Positions 36,213 through 44,693 of a stretch of 64,000 nt of DNA are shown here, piece after piece (within the stretch, counting starts at the first letter, position 1; each line of letters opens with the position of its first letter). A model generated the notes under the pieces. The model saw only the letters and a program-made list of their open reading frames with translations, was not told the DNA's origin and searched no databases. The translations under genes were made by a program, and so were the position numbers. The DNA is from Rhodospirillaceae bacterium SYSU D60007 (lineage in GTDB: Bacteria; Pseudomonadota; Alphaproteobacteria; Reyranellales; Reyranellaceae), in NCBI GenBank assembly GCA_003574685.1, contig QOCQ01000012.1, positions 98,594 to 162,593 of the forward strand, in the 5' to 3' direction.

Positions 36213-36241
36213 CTCCGGTCTCCTGTGTCTGGTGGTCGGGG

Positions 36242-36901
36242 TCAGCGCTTCAGCGCAATCGTCATGCCGTCGCCGACCGGCAGCAAGCCAAGGTCGATGC
36301 GCTGATCGTCGCGCAGCTTGGCGTTGAGCGCACGCAGCGCCAGCGTGTCGGCGGTGTGGTCGTCCGGATCGGCCACCGAGCCACCCCATAGCACGTTGTC
36401 GATCAGCAGCAAGCCGCGCGGGCGCAGCAGCATCAGGCAGCGTTCGTAATAGGTGTCGTATTCCGTCTTGTTGGCATCGATGAAGGCCATATCGACATGG
36501 CCGGCAAGGCCTGCCGCGATCAGCTCGTCGAGCGCGCGTTCGCCGGGGCCAATATGCAGCTCGATGCGGTCGGCGACACCGGCTTCGTTCCAGTAACGCC
36601 GCCCGATCCGTGTCCATTCCTCGCTGACGTCGCAGGCATGCAGCTTGCCCGTGGGCGGCAACGCTTCGGCCACGCACAGGGCCGAGTAGCCGGTGAACGT
36701 GCCGACCTCGACGGCAATCCGTGCGCCGATGGCCCGTGCCAGCAGCGCCATCAACTGGCCCTGGTCGGCGGCGATCTGCATGGTGGCGCCGGGCAGCCGC
36801 GCGGTTTCCTCCCGCAGCCACCGCTTGACGTCGGTGTCGCGAAGCCAGTTGGCCTGCACGTAATCTTCAAGCCGTCCGGTGATCTGCGTCCGCTTGGACA
36901 T
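36242..36901 (-). CDS. Class I SAM-dependent O-methyltransferase (CCoAOMT type)
   Basis: A 219-residue enzyme with the SAM motif AVEVGTFTGYSALCVAEAL, DVSEEWTRIGRRYW, DMAFIDANKTEYDTYYERCL (metal- and catechol-binding Asp region) and LLLIDNVLWGGSVADP. This matches bacterial cation-dependent catechol O-methyltransferases. The acceptor is unknown. It precedes the GST gene and follows a DUF2237 gene by 26 bases, all on the minus strand. Confidence 0.9.
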   Translation of the reverse strand: MSKRTQITGRLEDYVQANWLRDTDVKRWLREETARLPGATMQIAADQGQLMALLARAIGARIAVEVGTFTGYSALCVAEALPPTGKLHACDVSEEWTRIGRRYWNEAGVADRIELHIGPGERALDELIAAGLAGHVDMAFIDANKTEYDTYYERCLMLLRPRGLLLIDNVLWGGSVADPDDHTADTLALRALNAKLRDDQRIDLGLLPVGDGMTIALKR

Positions 36902-36927
36902 GACATCGCCCTCCACCGCGACTGGGG

Positions 36928-37335
36928 TCAGCTTGCGTGCAGCGCGTGGCGCTTGAGGTCTTCGGCGGACACGACCAGCAGCGTGGCCTGGTGAGTCGAC
37001 TCCAGCACCACCAGCGGCGCCGCGTCGGCCTCCAGCGCCTCCTGCCAGCGCGCCGCGCACAGGCACCACCGGTCGCCGGCCTTCAGCCCGGGGAAACCGT
37101 ATTCAGGCACGGGCGTCGACAGATCGTTGCCGCGTTCTTTCGAGAAGCGCAGGAAGGCATTGGTCATCACGGCGCAGACCGTGTGCAGGCCACGGTCCTC
37201 GCGGCCGGTATTGCAGCAGGCGTCGCGATAGAAGCCCGTCAGGGGCTCGACGGAGCAGGGCTTGAGCGGCTGGCCCAGCACGTTGAGCGCCGGCAGGCGA
37301 CCGCCGCCGCCGCGCTCGGGAGTCTGGTCGAACAT
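36928..37335 (-). CDS. DUF2237 family protein
   Basis: A 135-residue Cys-rich protein: NVLGQPLKPCSVEPLTGFYR, DACCNTGREDRGLHTVCAVM, GNDLSTPVPEYGFPGLKAGD and RWCLCAARWQEAL. These blocks define DUF2237, a widespread family without a known function. The ATG at 37335 is the natural start; the frame continues upstream across the tRNA-Pro gene, where it cannot be coding. Confidence 0.9.
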   Translation of the reverse strand: MFDQTPERGGGGRLPALNVLGQPLKPCSVEPLTGFYRDACCNTGREDRGLHTVCAVMTNAFLRFSKERGNDLSTPVPEYGFPGLKAGDRWCLCAARWQEALEADAAPLVVLESTHQATLLVVSAEDLKRHALHAS

Positions 37336-37473
37336 GGCGATGGCCTCCGATGTTGCCGCAATCGTGCCGCGATCGGGCAACATGCGCAACGCCGCGCAGC
37401 CCCGCAAATTTGCCCCTTCCGGCCTTGCGATGTGGCTGGTAAAACCCCGCGTCCTCAGGGGTTCCGGGGTCGG

Positions 37474-37550
37474 CGGGGCGTAGCTCAGCCTGGTAGAGCG
37501 CTTGCCTTGGGCGCAAGAGGCCGTCGGTTCGAATCCGGCCGCCCCGACCA
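37474..37550 (+). tRNA. tRNA-Pro (anticodon TGG)
   Basis: The 77-base cloverleaf folds with acceptor CGGGGCG/CGCCCCG, discriminator A and encoded CCA. The anticodon stem CTTGC/GCAAG closes a CTTGGGC loop with anticodon TGG at 37508-37510, and the T arm contains GGTTCGAATCC. Confidence 0.97.
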
Positions 37551-37587
37551 CGGTGGACGGACGAGGAGCAGCAGCGGTTCGGGGGTC

Positions 37588-37890
37588 ATGCAGGTCAGGA
37601 TCTACAAGCCCGCCAAGACGGCCATGCAGTCGGGCACAGCCAACACGAAGGAATGGGTGATCGAGGCCGAGCCGTCGCGCAAGGAGATCGACCCGCTGAT
37701 GGGCTGGACCAGCTCGCGCGACACGCTGAACCAGGTCGTGCTGCGCTTCGATACCAGGGACGAGGCGATCGCCTATGCCAAAAGGCAGGGCTGGATGTAT
37801 ACGCTGGACGAGCCCAGAGAGCGCGCCATCCGGCCCAGAGCCTACGCCGACAATTTCGCCTACAACAGGATCGGCCGCTGGACGCACTGA
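37588..37890 (+). CDS. NDUFS4-like accessory subunit of respiratory complex I
   Basis: A 100-residue protein matching the mitochondrial 18-kDa subunit: VRIYKPAKTAMQSGTANTKE, WVIEAEPSRKEIDPLMGWTS, VVLRFDTRDEAIAYAKRQGW and KPRSYADNFA-like RPRAYADNFAYNRIGRW. This supernumerary subunit binds peripheral complex I and is restricted largely to alphaproteobacteria and mitochondria, which helps place the organism. It stands between two tRNA genes, away from a nuo operon. Confidence 0.95.
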   Translation: MQVRIYKPAKTAMQSGTANTKEWVIEAEPSRKEIDPLMGWTSSRDTLNQVVLRFDTRDEAIAYAKRQGWMYTLDEPRERAIRPRAYADNFAYNRIGRWTH

Positions 37891-37924
37891 ACAGCGCCGG
37901 CCCGGACTTCCACAACAGGCTTCG

Positions 37925-38001
37925 GCGCCCGTAGCTCAGGGGATCAGAGCAACCGCCTTCTAAGCGGTAGGTCGCAGGTTCGAATCCTGCCGGGCGCGCC
38001 A
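37925..38001 (+). tRNA. tRNA-Arg (anticodon TCT)
   Basis: The 77-base cloverleaf has acceptor GCGCCCG/CGGGCGC, discriminator G and encoded CCA. The anticodon stem ACCGC/GCGGT closes the loop CTTCTAA with anticodon TCT at 37959-37961, and the T loop is TTCGAAT. Confidence 0.97.
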
Positions 38002-38057
38002 GTTTATAGTTGTCTGCATTCCAAATCCGTGGCGGCAGCCGTCCGCTTCTGGGCTCA

Positions 38058-39494
38058 TTAAGCGGCCGCCCCCACCCGAAACACCGGCAGTTCCTGCTGC
38101 ACGCCTCGAAGCTGTGCTGTTCGCGGCTCGACGGCAAAGGCCGCCAGTCTGTCGCGAACGCCGGTCGCGTCGTAAACGTCCTGGCTGACAAAAATCTCGT
38201 CGGCGTCGGCGAGGTCCTGGACGCGCGCAGCAATGTTCACGGTCTGGCCGAAATAGTCGAGGCGCTCGTTCAGCGTGACCGCGATTGCCGCGCCCGTGTG
38301 GACGCCGATCTTGAGGATCAGCGCCTTATCTGGCTGCCGCTTGTTGAACGAGGCGATCTCGCTGCGCATGTCGAGCGCCGCCAGCACGGCATCGGCGGGC
38401 TTCAGGAACGCCGCCATTACCGCATCGCCGATCGTCTTGATGATCGCGCCGTTGTGGCGGACTGTCACGTCCTGCAGCCGGTCAAAATGCTGCTGCACAA
38501 GTGCAAAGGCATTCAGGTCTCCGATCCGGTCATAAAGTGCAGTCGAGCCTTTCAGGTCGGTGAACAGGAGAGCGATGTCCTTGACGCCGAGCCCTTCGTG
38601 GCCACGGATCACCTCGGAGCGGAAGAGGTCGCGGAACGTCTGGGTCGTGAGCAGTCGCTTCCCTGAGAGGAATGGCGCGAAGTGGAGCGGCGGCGGCCGG
38701 TCGACGCCGGGCGGCAACTGGAGAATCCCGAACTCGAAGCGTTTGTCTGCGACATTGGACAGCTCGAAAATCACCTTCCCGGCCGCGATGATGCCCGCGT
38801 CCGGCGTGCTGGACTCGAGGTCAAAACGGATTGCAATGCGCTGCTCGCCGGGCGGAAGCGCGGGGTCGACAATAAACAGGATCCCTGCGTCGCTGTCGGA
38901 GCTGCTGCCGTGCAATGCTCCGGCCTCTGCGATTATCTCAAGGGCGGTCGTCTTGCCCGGCTCGATATAGGCCAATCCGCGGCTCAGCATCTGCCTCAGC
39001 TTGGCGAAAGGCGTGCCGTCCGGGATCAAGCCCTCATTCGCCGACCTGTAGCGGTAAACGTAATCCTCCGCCGACAGCGTCTGTGGATCGTGATAGGCGA
39101 TGCGGCGGATAGCCGGGTTCACGGTGAAGGTGATCGCGATCATGTCGTCGAGAGCCGCCACGAAATCCAGATGGCAGTGGGTGCAGCGGCAGTGACTGCG
39201 GAGATTCCTGAGCGCCCGGAAGCTGTCGATGACGCAGGAGCAGACCGGACAGATCAGAATCCAGGTCATCTCGAAGAGACCTAGCGCGGCGGCGTGCAGG
39301 AAGAGATCGATCGCCTCCTGCTCGTTAAGGCCCTTGTCGGTAGCGAATTTGATCGGATTGATGCGCAGGAGCTCGGCATCGCTTGCCGAACGGATGTGGC
39401 TTTCGAGCCTGGATACGAGCCGCGGACTCCAGGTCCGGACCGATTCCAACGCCGTCAGCTTCTCTTCGAGATGCTTCTCGTCGATCGATGTCAT
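38058..39494 (-). CDS. Class III adenylate/guanylate cyclase with N-terminal Cys-rich sensor domain
   Basis: A 478-residue cytoplasmic protein. The C-terminal cyclase domain (about 305-460) has metal-binding Asp313 (LLFTDLKGST) and Asp357 (KTIGDAVMAAF), substrate-specifying Lys353, and the transition-state pair Asn420/Arg424 (TVNIAAR), so it should be active. The N-terminal region resembles DUF5939 and contains a CPVCSC (82-87) plus HCRCTHCH (101-108) cluster that looks like a zinc or redox site. It is on the same strand as the fused cyclase, about 250 bases downstream of it. Confidence 0.88.
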   Translation of the reverse strand: MTSIDEKHLEEKLTALESVRTWSPRLVSRLESHIRSASDAELLRINPIKFATDKGLNEQEAIDLFLHAAALGLFEMTWILICPVCSCVIDSFRALRNLRSHCRCTHCHLDFVAALDDMIAITFTVNPAIRRIAYHDPQTLSAEDYVYRYRSANEGLIPDGTPFAKLRQMLSRGLAYIEPGKTTALEIIAEAGALHGSSSDSDAGILFIVDPALPPGEQRIAIRFDLESSTPDAGIIAAGKVIFELSNVADKRFEFGILQLPPGVDRPPPLHFAPFLSGKRLLTTQTFRDLFRSEVIRGHEGLGVKDIALLFTDLKGSTALYDRIGDLNAFALVQQHFDRLQDVTVRHNGAIIKTIGDAVMAAFLKPADAVLAALDMRSEIASFNKRQPDKALILKIGVHTGAAIAVTLNERLDYFGQTVNIAARVQDLADADEIFVSQDVYDATGVRDRLAAFAVEPRTAQLRGVQQELPVFRVGAAA

Positions 39495-39524
39495 GGCGGC
39501 GTCCTCCCCCGGACTGCACGATTG

Positions 39525-39659
39525 TCAGGCGAACGCGTTCGGGTGATCGTCCGCCATGAGCGATTCTCCAAGTTTGCAAGCATCCAAGTCTACCATAGCG
39601 AAAGGCTTCATTGTCATGGGAAGCTCCAAGAATTCCGGGACGCCCGTCCGGCGTGCCAT
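39525..39659 (-). CDS. Possible small protein between the cyclases
   Basis: A 44-codon frame (MARRTGVPEFLELPMTMKPF ... CKLGESLMADD) sits in the gap between the two cyclase genes on the same strand. It has no recognisable family and only a weak upstream GAG. It may be spurious. Confidence 0.2.
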   Translation of the reverse strand: MARRTGVPEFLELPMTMKPFAMVDLDACKLGESLMADDHPNAFA

Positions 39660-39740
39660 TTTGTAACGCTCATTCCAGGGCGCGAGTACGGAAAGCGGCG
39701 ACTGGCGCAGCCGAGGGCCGGACGTCACTTCGCCAGCTGA

Positions 39741-41243
39741 CTATTCTTCGACGACCTCGTCCGCGCGGGCGAGGAGCGAGTTGGGCAGCCGCAGGCCCAG
39801 TGCCGCTGCGGCCTTGATGTTCACCGCAAGCTCGTACTTCGACGGGTATAGAACTGGCAGATCAGAAGGCTTCTCGCCGTTGAGGATGCGGTCCACGTAC
39901 CCGGCGGCACGGCGGAATTGGTCGGCACGGTCAGATCCGTACGAGAGCAGACCCCCTGCCACCACGAAGGCCTTGCTGTAGTAAATCGCAGGCAGCTTCT
40001 GCTCGGCGGCGACCCGGACGACCAGGTCGCGATGGCGAATCGAGAGGGCACTCGATGTGACGACCAGGCCGCCCTTGGCGGGCCGGGCAAAATCTGCAAG
40101 AGCGCGTTCGAGGTCGACCGCATCACGCAGATTGATCGGGATGACATGCAGACCAACCGCAGGCGCGGCGGCGTGGATCGCACTCCACTGGCCGATGCCT
40201 GCGGTAATCGCGGGATCTCTCAGCACGCCCGCACGCGTGACGTCGGGCGCTGCCTCCTTGAGGACCTCGAGCCACTTTCTGCCCAGGCTGTAATCGAAAC
40301 TTGCCACGCCTGTCGCATTGCCGCCGGGCTGGTCCACGCTCTCGACGAACCCTGCGCCAACCGGGTCCGGCACGACGGTGAATACTACCGGGATGTTACA
40401 CGTCGCCTGTAGCAGTGGTCCGGCAGACGCACTGCCCGGAGCGAGTATGACGTCTGGTCCAAGTGCGACAAGGTCCACCGCGTGCTTGTGAACCGCCTCG
40501 GCACTCGCGCCACTCCAGCGAACATCGATTCGAACGTTGCTCCCGTCGTTCCAGCCGAGCTGCTGCAGCCGCTGGAGGAAGGCCTCGAGGAGGAGCACAA
40601 ATTCAGCATCTCGGGATGCGGCGGCCAACAACACACCAATGTGCCGCACGCGCTGTGACGACTTGAGTTCGGCCGGACGCCCCTGCGCGGTGACAACATC
40701 GGCTCGCGATGTGACGCTTGTCTCCTGGTAGCGCTGGGGATCTACCGCGTAAACACGGATCGGCTCGGCGATGTTTCTGACTGTCTTGAAGCCAAGGTCC
40801 CTGACAACAATCGGCAGGGATTTGCGCACGTACTGCTGCGCCGCGGCCGAGAGGCATATGCCTCCCGGTTCGGCAAGAGACTGAACACGGGCCGCGATGT
40901 TTATCCCATCGCCCAGAAGGTCGCCGCCGCTGAGCATCACGTCGCCCACGTGCACACCGATCCGGAAGCGCAGCTTGCGCTCCTCCGGGAGACTGTCGTT
41001 TGCGCTTGCAAGGGCAAACTGGACTTGCCGTGCACACTCAACTGCATTCACGATGCTGGGGAACTCGGCGAGGACACTGTCACCAGCCGTATTGGCTATC
41101 CGTCCTCCGTGCTCGCCGATGAGAGCGTCCATGAGCCTTCGATGAGAGGTGAGGATCTGCATGGTCCCAACCTCATCTTCACTCATCAGTCGCGAGAAGC
41201 CTGCCACATCGGCGGCGAAGATCGCAGCTAGCCGGCGCTCCAT
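39741..41243 (-). CDS. Class III cyclase fused to an ABC-type substrate-binding domain
   Basis: A 500-residue protein. Residues 1-170 are a class III cyclase: metal Asp12 (AADVAGFSRLM) and Asp55 (NTAGDSVLAEF), Asp112 in LGDGINIAAR, Asn115/Arg119; the usual substrate-specifying Lys is Asn51. Residues about 197-495 are a TrpX-like substrate-binding domain (PF04392 type): HIGVLLAAASRDAEFVLLLE, DVILAPGSASAGPLLQATC, VVFTVVPDPVGAGFVESVDQ and YPSKYELAVNIKAAAALGL. There is no signal peptide or membrane segment, so the periplasmic-type ligand domain is in the cytoplasm and probably regulates the cyclase. Whether the product is cAMP or cGMP, and what ligand binds, is unknown. Confidence 0.87.
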   Translation of the reverse strand: MERRLAAIFAADVAGFSRLMSEDEVGTMQILTSHRRLMDALIGEHGGRIANTAGDSVLAEFPSIVNAVECARQVQFALASANDSLPEERKLRFRIGVHVGDVMLSGGDLLGDGINIAARVQSLAEPGGICLSAAAQQYVRKSLPIVVRDLGFKTVRNIAEPIRVYAVDPQRYQETSVTSRADVVTAQGRPAELKSSQRVRHIGVLLAAASRDAEFVLLLEAFLQRLQQLGWNDGSNVRIDVRWSGASAEAVHKHAVDLVALGPDVILAPGSASAGPLLQATCNIPVVFTVVPDPVGAGFVESVDQPGGNATGVASFDYSLGRKWLEVLKEAAPDVTRAGVLRDPAITAGIGQWSAIHAAAPAVGLHVIPINLRDAVDLERALADFARPAKGGLVVTSSALSIRHRDLVVRVAAEQKLPAIYYSKAFVVAGGLLSYGSDRADQFRRAAGYVDRILNGEKPSDLPVLYPSKYELAVNIKAAAALGLRLPNSLLARADEVVEE

Positions 41244-41581
41244 ACTGTCCTCACCACCCGAGGGCAGAAGCTAGCACAATATCGACGTAACCTCCCGGCC
41301 GATTGATGTCCGTGCGCCTGGCTCAATCTGGGCCTTGTGGACCCACGCGGCTCCAAAATGGTGGTCTTCGTGGTCAAGAAGGGCAGCCATTGGTGCAGCC
41401 ATCACCGCCAGCGCTGCGCAAGCAGGCGGTCGAGCGTCCGCTCATCACACCGAAGCGGATACTACTCCGGGCAGTGGACTTCAGGAACTGACCCAAAGCG
41501 GACCCACCCGCGTTTCGAGCGAGCTTAAAACGCGTGTGTCCGCTCGTACTCCATTGGGGGCGACCGTGGGTTTCACCGCTC
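41244..41581. other. Gap without a supported gene
   Basis: These 338 bases between the fused cyclase and the hexapeptide gene have no frame with coding character. A TGACCCAAAGCGGACC segment near 41491 resembles sequence I recall from proteobacterial intergenic regions, and its GCGGAC motif recurs nearby. I see no promoter or RNA gene that I could defend. Confidence 0.4.
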
Positions 41582-42284
41582 TCAATAGCCGGTTTGTCGA
41601 TGGCGAGAGACGGCCGGCCCAGCCGTTCCAGGCATGGGCGGGGCCTTTCGCGCTCGATCATGTCGGCGGCCGCACCGCCATAGTTCCCTGTCGTCGCGAT
41701 GATCGGCGAGCCCGCTGGTGACGCGCCTGGTCAACTCCTTCATGTCCATGTCGACGCGGCTGCCGGACTGGCGCTCCAATCCGTAGACCTCTTCGGGGAA
41801 GTCCATTTCGGCGAGGATCGCGTCGATATCCTCGTGCCTGTCGGGCGGGAACAGCCTGGCTGGATGGCCGACCGCCACCCATTTGATCGGGACGAGCGAG
41901 TTCGGCGGCAGGACGCTGCGCACGTGCACGATGCCGTCGATGCGAACCTCCGTCTGCCGTCCGATGACTGCAGCCTGATAGACTTTGACGCCCGTCGCCA
42001 GGAAGCACTCGTCCTCGACGGTGCAACCCTTGAGCGAAGAATGCGGCCCGATCAGGACATGGTCCCCGATCTCGACAGCGTTCCCGCTCGTGTTGCGGAT
42101 GTTGAGGTTCTCCCGGATGACGCACCGGGCGCCGATCCGCACCGGCGCACCATGCGCCTCGATGACCGCACCGAACGCGACATGCGTGCGTGGACCGATC
42201 GTCACGTCCCCGCAGATCACGGCTGTCGGAGCCACATCAGCGGAGGGATCCGTTCGGTCGCTTGCCCTGATGCTCGATAAGCAT
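41582..42284 (-). pseudogene. Gamma-carbonic-anhydrase-like hexapeptide protein with 5' frameshift
   Basis: The best start is ATG 42284 behind GGAGG, giving MLIEHQGKRPN, the usual N terminus of this family, but that frame stops after 15 codons. The continuation DPSADVAPTAVICGDVTIGP lies in another frame (from about 42250), followed by left-handed beta-helix repeats (VRIGARCVIRENLNIRN, VEIGDHVLIGPHSSLKG) and WVAVGHPARLFPPDRHEDI. The change fits loss of two bases (AACGTGGAT to AACGGAT). A GTG at 42235 could still start a shortened product. The C-terminal ~40 residues beyond HRDDRE also look like read-through. Confidence 0.7.
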
Positions 42285-42511
42285 GGCGAACCTCCAGCAG
42301 AAGATACTGAAAAAAGGTTACAGACGCGGCCGATGCGAGTTCCGCTGCAAGGGAGGTGAATTCCGGCTCATGCTCGCCGGATCAGTGTTGCTCTGCATTC
42401 AACCTGATGCCGGTGGAGATCCTTCGGAAACCGGTCCGCCACAAGGTTGAGTTCCAGGCCGTGTTCGAGGCAGGCCTTCATGCCGGCCAGGGTCCAGGTT
42501 GCGCGTCGGGT

Positions 42512-42985
42512 CTATCTGCGCCGGCGCTGCGCAATGAGATGGTCGAGCGAAACCTCTCCGGCGCCGCGCCTCATCAGGATCAGGAAGCATGCAGCCCAGG
42601 TGCCGTGTGTCGCCCAGGCATCCGGATAGACGAAAATCTGGATGATTAGTGTCATAAGCAGCAGCGCCAGCGCCGAAAGGCGCGTGGCAAGCCCGACGAC
42701 CAGCAGCGCGGGGAAGACATGCTCGGCGATCACGGCGAGATGGGCGCCCAGGGTCGGATCAAGCAGCGGCAGTTTGTACTCGTTTCTGAACAGCTCGATG
42801 GCTGACGCGGAAATCTGCCAGCCGTCCAGCTTGGTCTGGCCGGACTGCCAGAATACGGCGGCGATGGAAATGCGCGTGATCAGTGCGACGAGCCAGTAAG
42901 GAATCGCGGCCATGAGGCGGTTGGCCCTCGCGATCAGCGCGGCAATGCCAGCTTGACGACTCACCGGCAGGGACACATGGGTCAT
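42512..42985 (-). CDS. bufD: DoxX-family membrane protein of the buf operon
   Basis: A 157-residue DoxX protein with four membrane helices: YWLVALITRISIAAVFWQSG, LAVIAEHVFPALLVVGLATR, LALLLMTLIIQIFVYPDAWA and a final helix at WAACFLILM. Bufferin-type loci commonly carry such a gene. Its start overlaps the stop of the DUF2063 gene by four bases (ATGA), so it is the fourth gene of the operon. A role in electron transfer or oxygen supply for maturation is inference. The symbol follows bufferin nomenclature by position. Confidence 0.85.
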   Translation of the reverse strand: MTHVSLPVSRQAGIAALIARANRLMAAIPYWLVALITRISIAAVFWQSGQTKLDGWQISASAIELFRNEYKLPLLDPTLGAHLAVIAEHVFPALLVVGLATRLSALALLLMTLIIQIFVYPDAWATHGTWAACFLILMRRGAGEVSLDHLIAQRRRR

Positions 42986-43758
42986 GGCATCGATCCTTCG
43001 GCAGGCGTGCAGGCGGTCATGGCACCGGACAGAATCATTCCGGCGAGATTGGCGGTGAGATCGAAATCCGGATCGTCGGTTGCGGCGCATGACGCGGCTT
43101 CTGCAAGCGTCGCGCCCGATGCCAGCGCCAGCAGAAAGGCCGCGCCGCCGGCCGGCAGCTTGCGCACGGCGACCTGCATGCCGGGGCGCAGGACTAGCGC
43201 ATCCTCGCGTTCGTTCTCATTGACTGGGCCGAACTCGACTTCGCCTGCGTTCATCATCCAGATGGTCACGACCGGATGTCGCGACCGAACGATTCCGAGC
43301 GAAGGATGCAGGGTAACGCGCAGGCTGCCGATAGTGTGCGGGTCAACCGCGGAGAACGCAGCCGCTGGCAGCGACTCGGCATCCGCTGCGTGATACGCCC
43401 GGGTACGTACCGCTTCCAGTCGCGCGACATCCGCAAGGTAAGGGAGTTCGGCCGCTGGCGCGAACTCCTCGATGAAGTCGCCGAGATCATCGCCGTAGGT
43501 GTGGAGAATTCTGGTGCGCGGCGGGCGAGTCATGACAAAGACCCGCGCCATTGCCGCGAAGAAATCATCGCCGACAATGCGCATGGTAGCCGGAAATTTC
43601 GCGCGCAGGGCGTTGACGAGGCCAGCCACGACATTGTTGCGATAGACCGCGAAGCGCCTCGTCGGCCGCTGACTGGTGTACGCCCTGAGGCCTTGCGGCA
43701 CCGGCCGGTCCGGGTCGAGCAGGGCGCACGCGAATTCAGCCTGGATCGGGGCGAACAT
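42982..43758 (-). CDS. bufC: DUF2063 partner protein (BufC-like)
   Basis: A 258-residue protein. The N-terminal DUF2063 domain has [20 protein letters not shown] and [20 protein letters not shown], then [20 protein letters not shown]. The C-terminal part ends with a winged-helix-like segment ([20 protein letters not shown]). In bufferin and methanobactin biosynthesis this family (MbnC/BufC) forms a heterodimer with the DUF692 enzyme and binds the precursor leader. It overlaps the 3' end of the DUF692 gene by 23 bases, which suggests strict coexpression. Confidence 0.9.
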   Translation of the reverse strand: MFAPIQAEFACALLDPDRPVPQGLRAYTSQRPTRRFAVYRNNVVAGLVNALRAKFPATMRIVGDDFFAAMARVFVMTRPPRTRILHTYGDDLGDFIEEFAPAAELPYLADVARLEAVRTRAYHAADAESLPAAAFSAVDPHTIGSLRVTLHPSLGIVRSRHPVVTIWMMNAGEVEFGPVNENEREDALVLRPGMQVAVRKLPAGGAAFLLALASGATLAEAASCAATDDPDFDLTANLAGMILSGAMTACTPAEGSMP

Positions 43759-44638
43759 GTGAGGCCGCCTGGCGTTGTGGTGCACGCGCGAGAATGCGGC
43801 CGGCCGCGCGTGCTTCGTCCGCGAGCGTCGCGAAATCCGGCACGTCGTTGTCCCACTCGATCAGGGTGGGCAGCGGGCCGGTTACGGTAATCACGCGCTC
43901 GTAGAGCCGCCAGACCGCGGCGGCGACGGGCGAACCATGGGCATCGATGAGAAGCGGCGCGCCCGTTTCGTCGGATTGCACATCATGGCCGGCGAGATGG
44001 ATTTGCTTTACGCGCGCCAGCGGAAAGTCCGACAGATATCCTTCGGGCGATGTGCCGTGGTTCCTGGCCTGCACAAACACATTGTTGACGTCGAGCAGCA
44101 GCCCGCAGCCCGTACGGCGGGCGATCTCAGACAGAAACTGCGCCTCGGGAATCGTGCTGTCCGCGAACTGCAGATAGGTCGACGGGTTTTCCAGCAGGAT
44201 CTCGCGGTCCAGCGCCGTCTGCACCTGATCGACATGCGCGATGACCTGCTCAAGCGTTTCTTCCGTATAGGGCAGGGGCAGGAGATCGTTGAGATAGACG
44301 TCGCCATGCGAGGACCAGGCGAGATGCTCCGAAACGCTCTCGGGCTGATGGCGATCGCACAGGATTTTCAGGCATGCGAGATGATCTCTGTCCAGCGGTT
44401 GCATCGAGCCGATCGACATGGCGACGCCGTGAACCGACAGCGCAAAGCGCTCGTGCAGCGCCGACAGCATGGCATGCGGCGGTCCGCCGGCGCCCATGTA
44501 GTTCTCGGCGTGAACCTCTATGAAGCCGATCGGCTGGTCGGTTGCTAGCAGGTCATCGAAATGCTGCGGCTTGAAGCCGATGCCGGCGGCTTGAGGAAGC
44601 GATGTGACGCGGCGCATCATGGAGAGATCATTCTGCAA
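43736..44638 (-). CDS. bufB: DUF692 multinuclear iron enzyme (BufB/MbnB-like)
   Basis: A 300-residue TIM-barrel enzyme: [90 protein letters not shown] and QIHLAGHD. These carry the His/Glu/Asp ligands of the family's iron cluster. DUF692 enzymes use O2 to convert precursor cysteines to oxazolone/thioamide or thiooxazole-type groups. The TTG at 44638 follows AGGAG by ten bases; ATG 44620 is an alternative without a ribosome-binding site. Confidence 0.93.
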   Translation of the reverse strand: MQNDLSMMRRVTSLPQAAGIGFKPQHFDDLLATDQPIGFIEVHAENYMGAGGPPHAMLSALHERFALSVHGVAMSIGSMQPLDRDHLACLKILCDRHQPESVSEHLAWSSHGDVYLNDLLPLPYTEETLEQVIAHVDQVQTALDREILLENPSTYLQFADSTIPEAQFLSEIARRTGCGLLLDVNNVFVQARNHGTSPEGYLSDFPLARVKQIHLAGHDVQSDETGAPLLIDAHGSPVAAAVWRLYERVITVTGPLPTLIEWDNDVPDFATLADEARAAGRILARAPQRQAASHVRPDPG

Positions 44639-44650
44639 GCAAGCGTTTCT

Positions 44651-44678
44651 CCTTCTCCCCGCCTTCGCGGGGAGAAGG
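44651..44678 (-). terminator. Intercistronic hairpin between precursor and maturase genes
   Basis: A perfect 12-base-pair stem CCTTCTCCCCGC with a four-base loop lies 15 bases after the bufA stop, and its 3' strand supplies the AGGAG for bufB. It could stabilise a short bufA transcript or attenuate transcription. The sequence also resembles the family C repeats. Confidence 0.6.
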
Positions 44679-44693
44679 ACAGACGGACGCCGA

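Noticed and set aside
37474..38001. tRNA genes as integration sites of a genomic island
   Set aside because: No integrase, attachment-site duplication or change of gene content is visible around the two tRNAs; the gene between them is a core complex I subunit.
42368..42481. 37-codon frame downstream of the DoxX gene
   Set aside because: It starts MKACLEHGLELNLVADRFPK and looks protein-like, but it has no ribosome-binding site, no family I recognise, and overlaps the space between two better-supported genes. Left unannotated.
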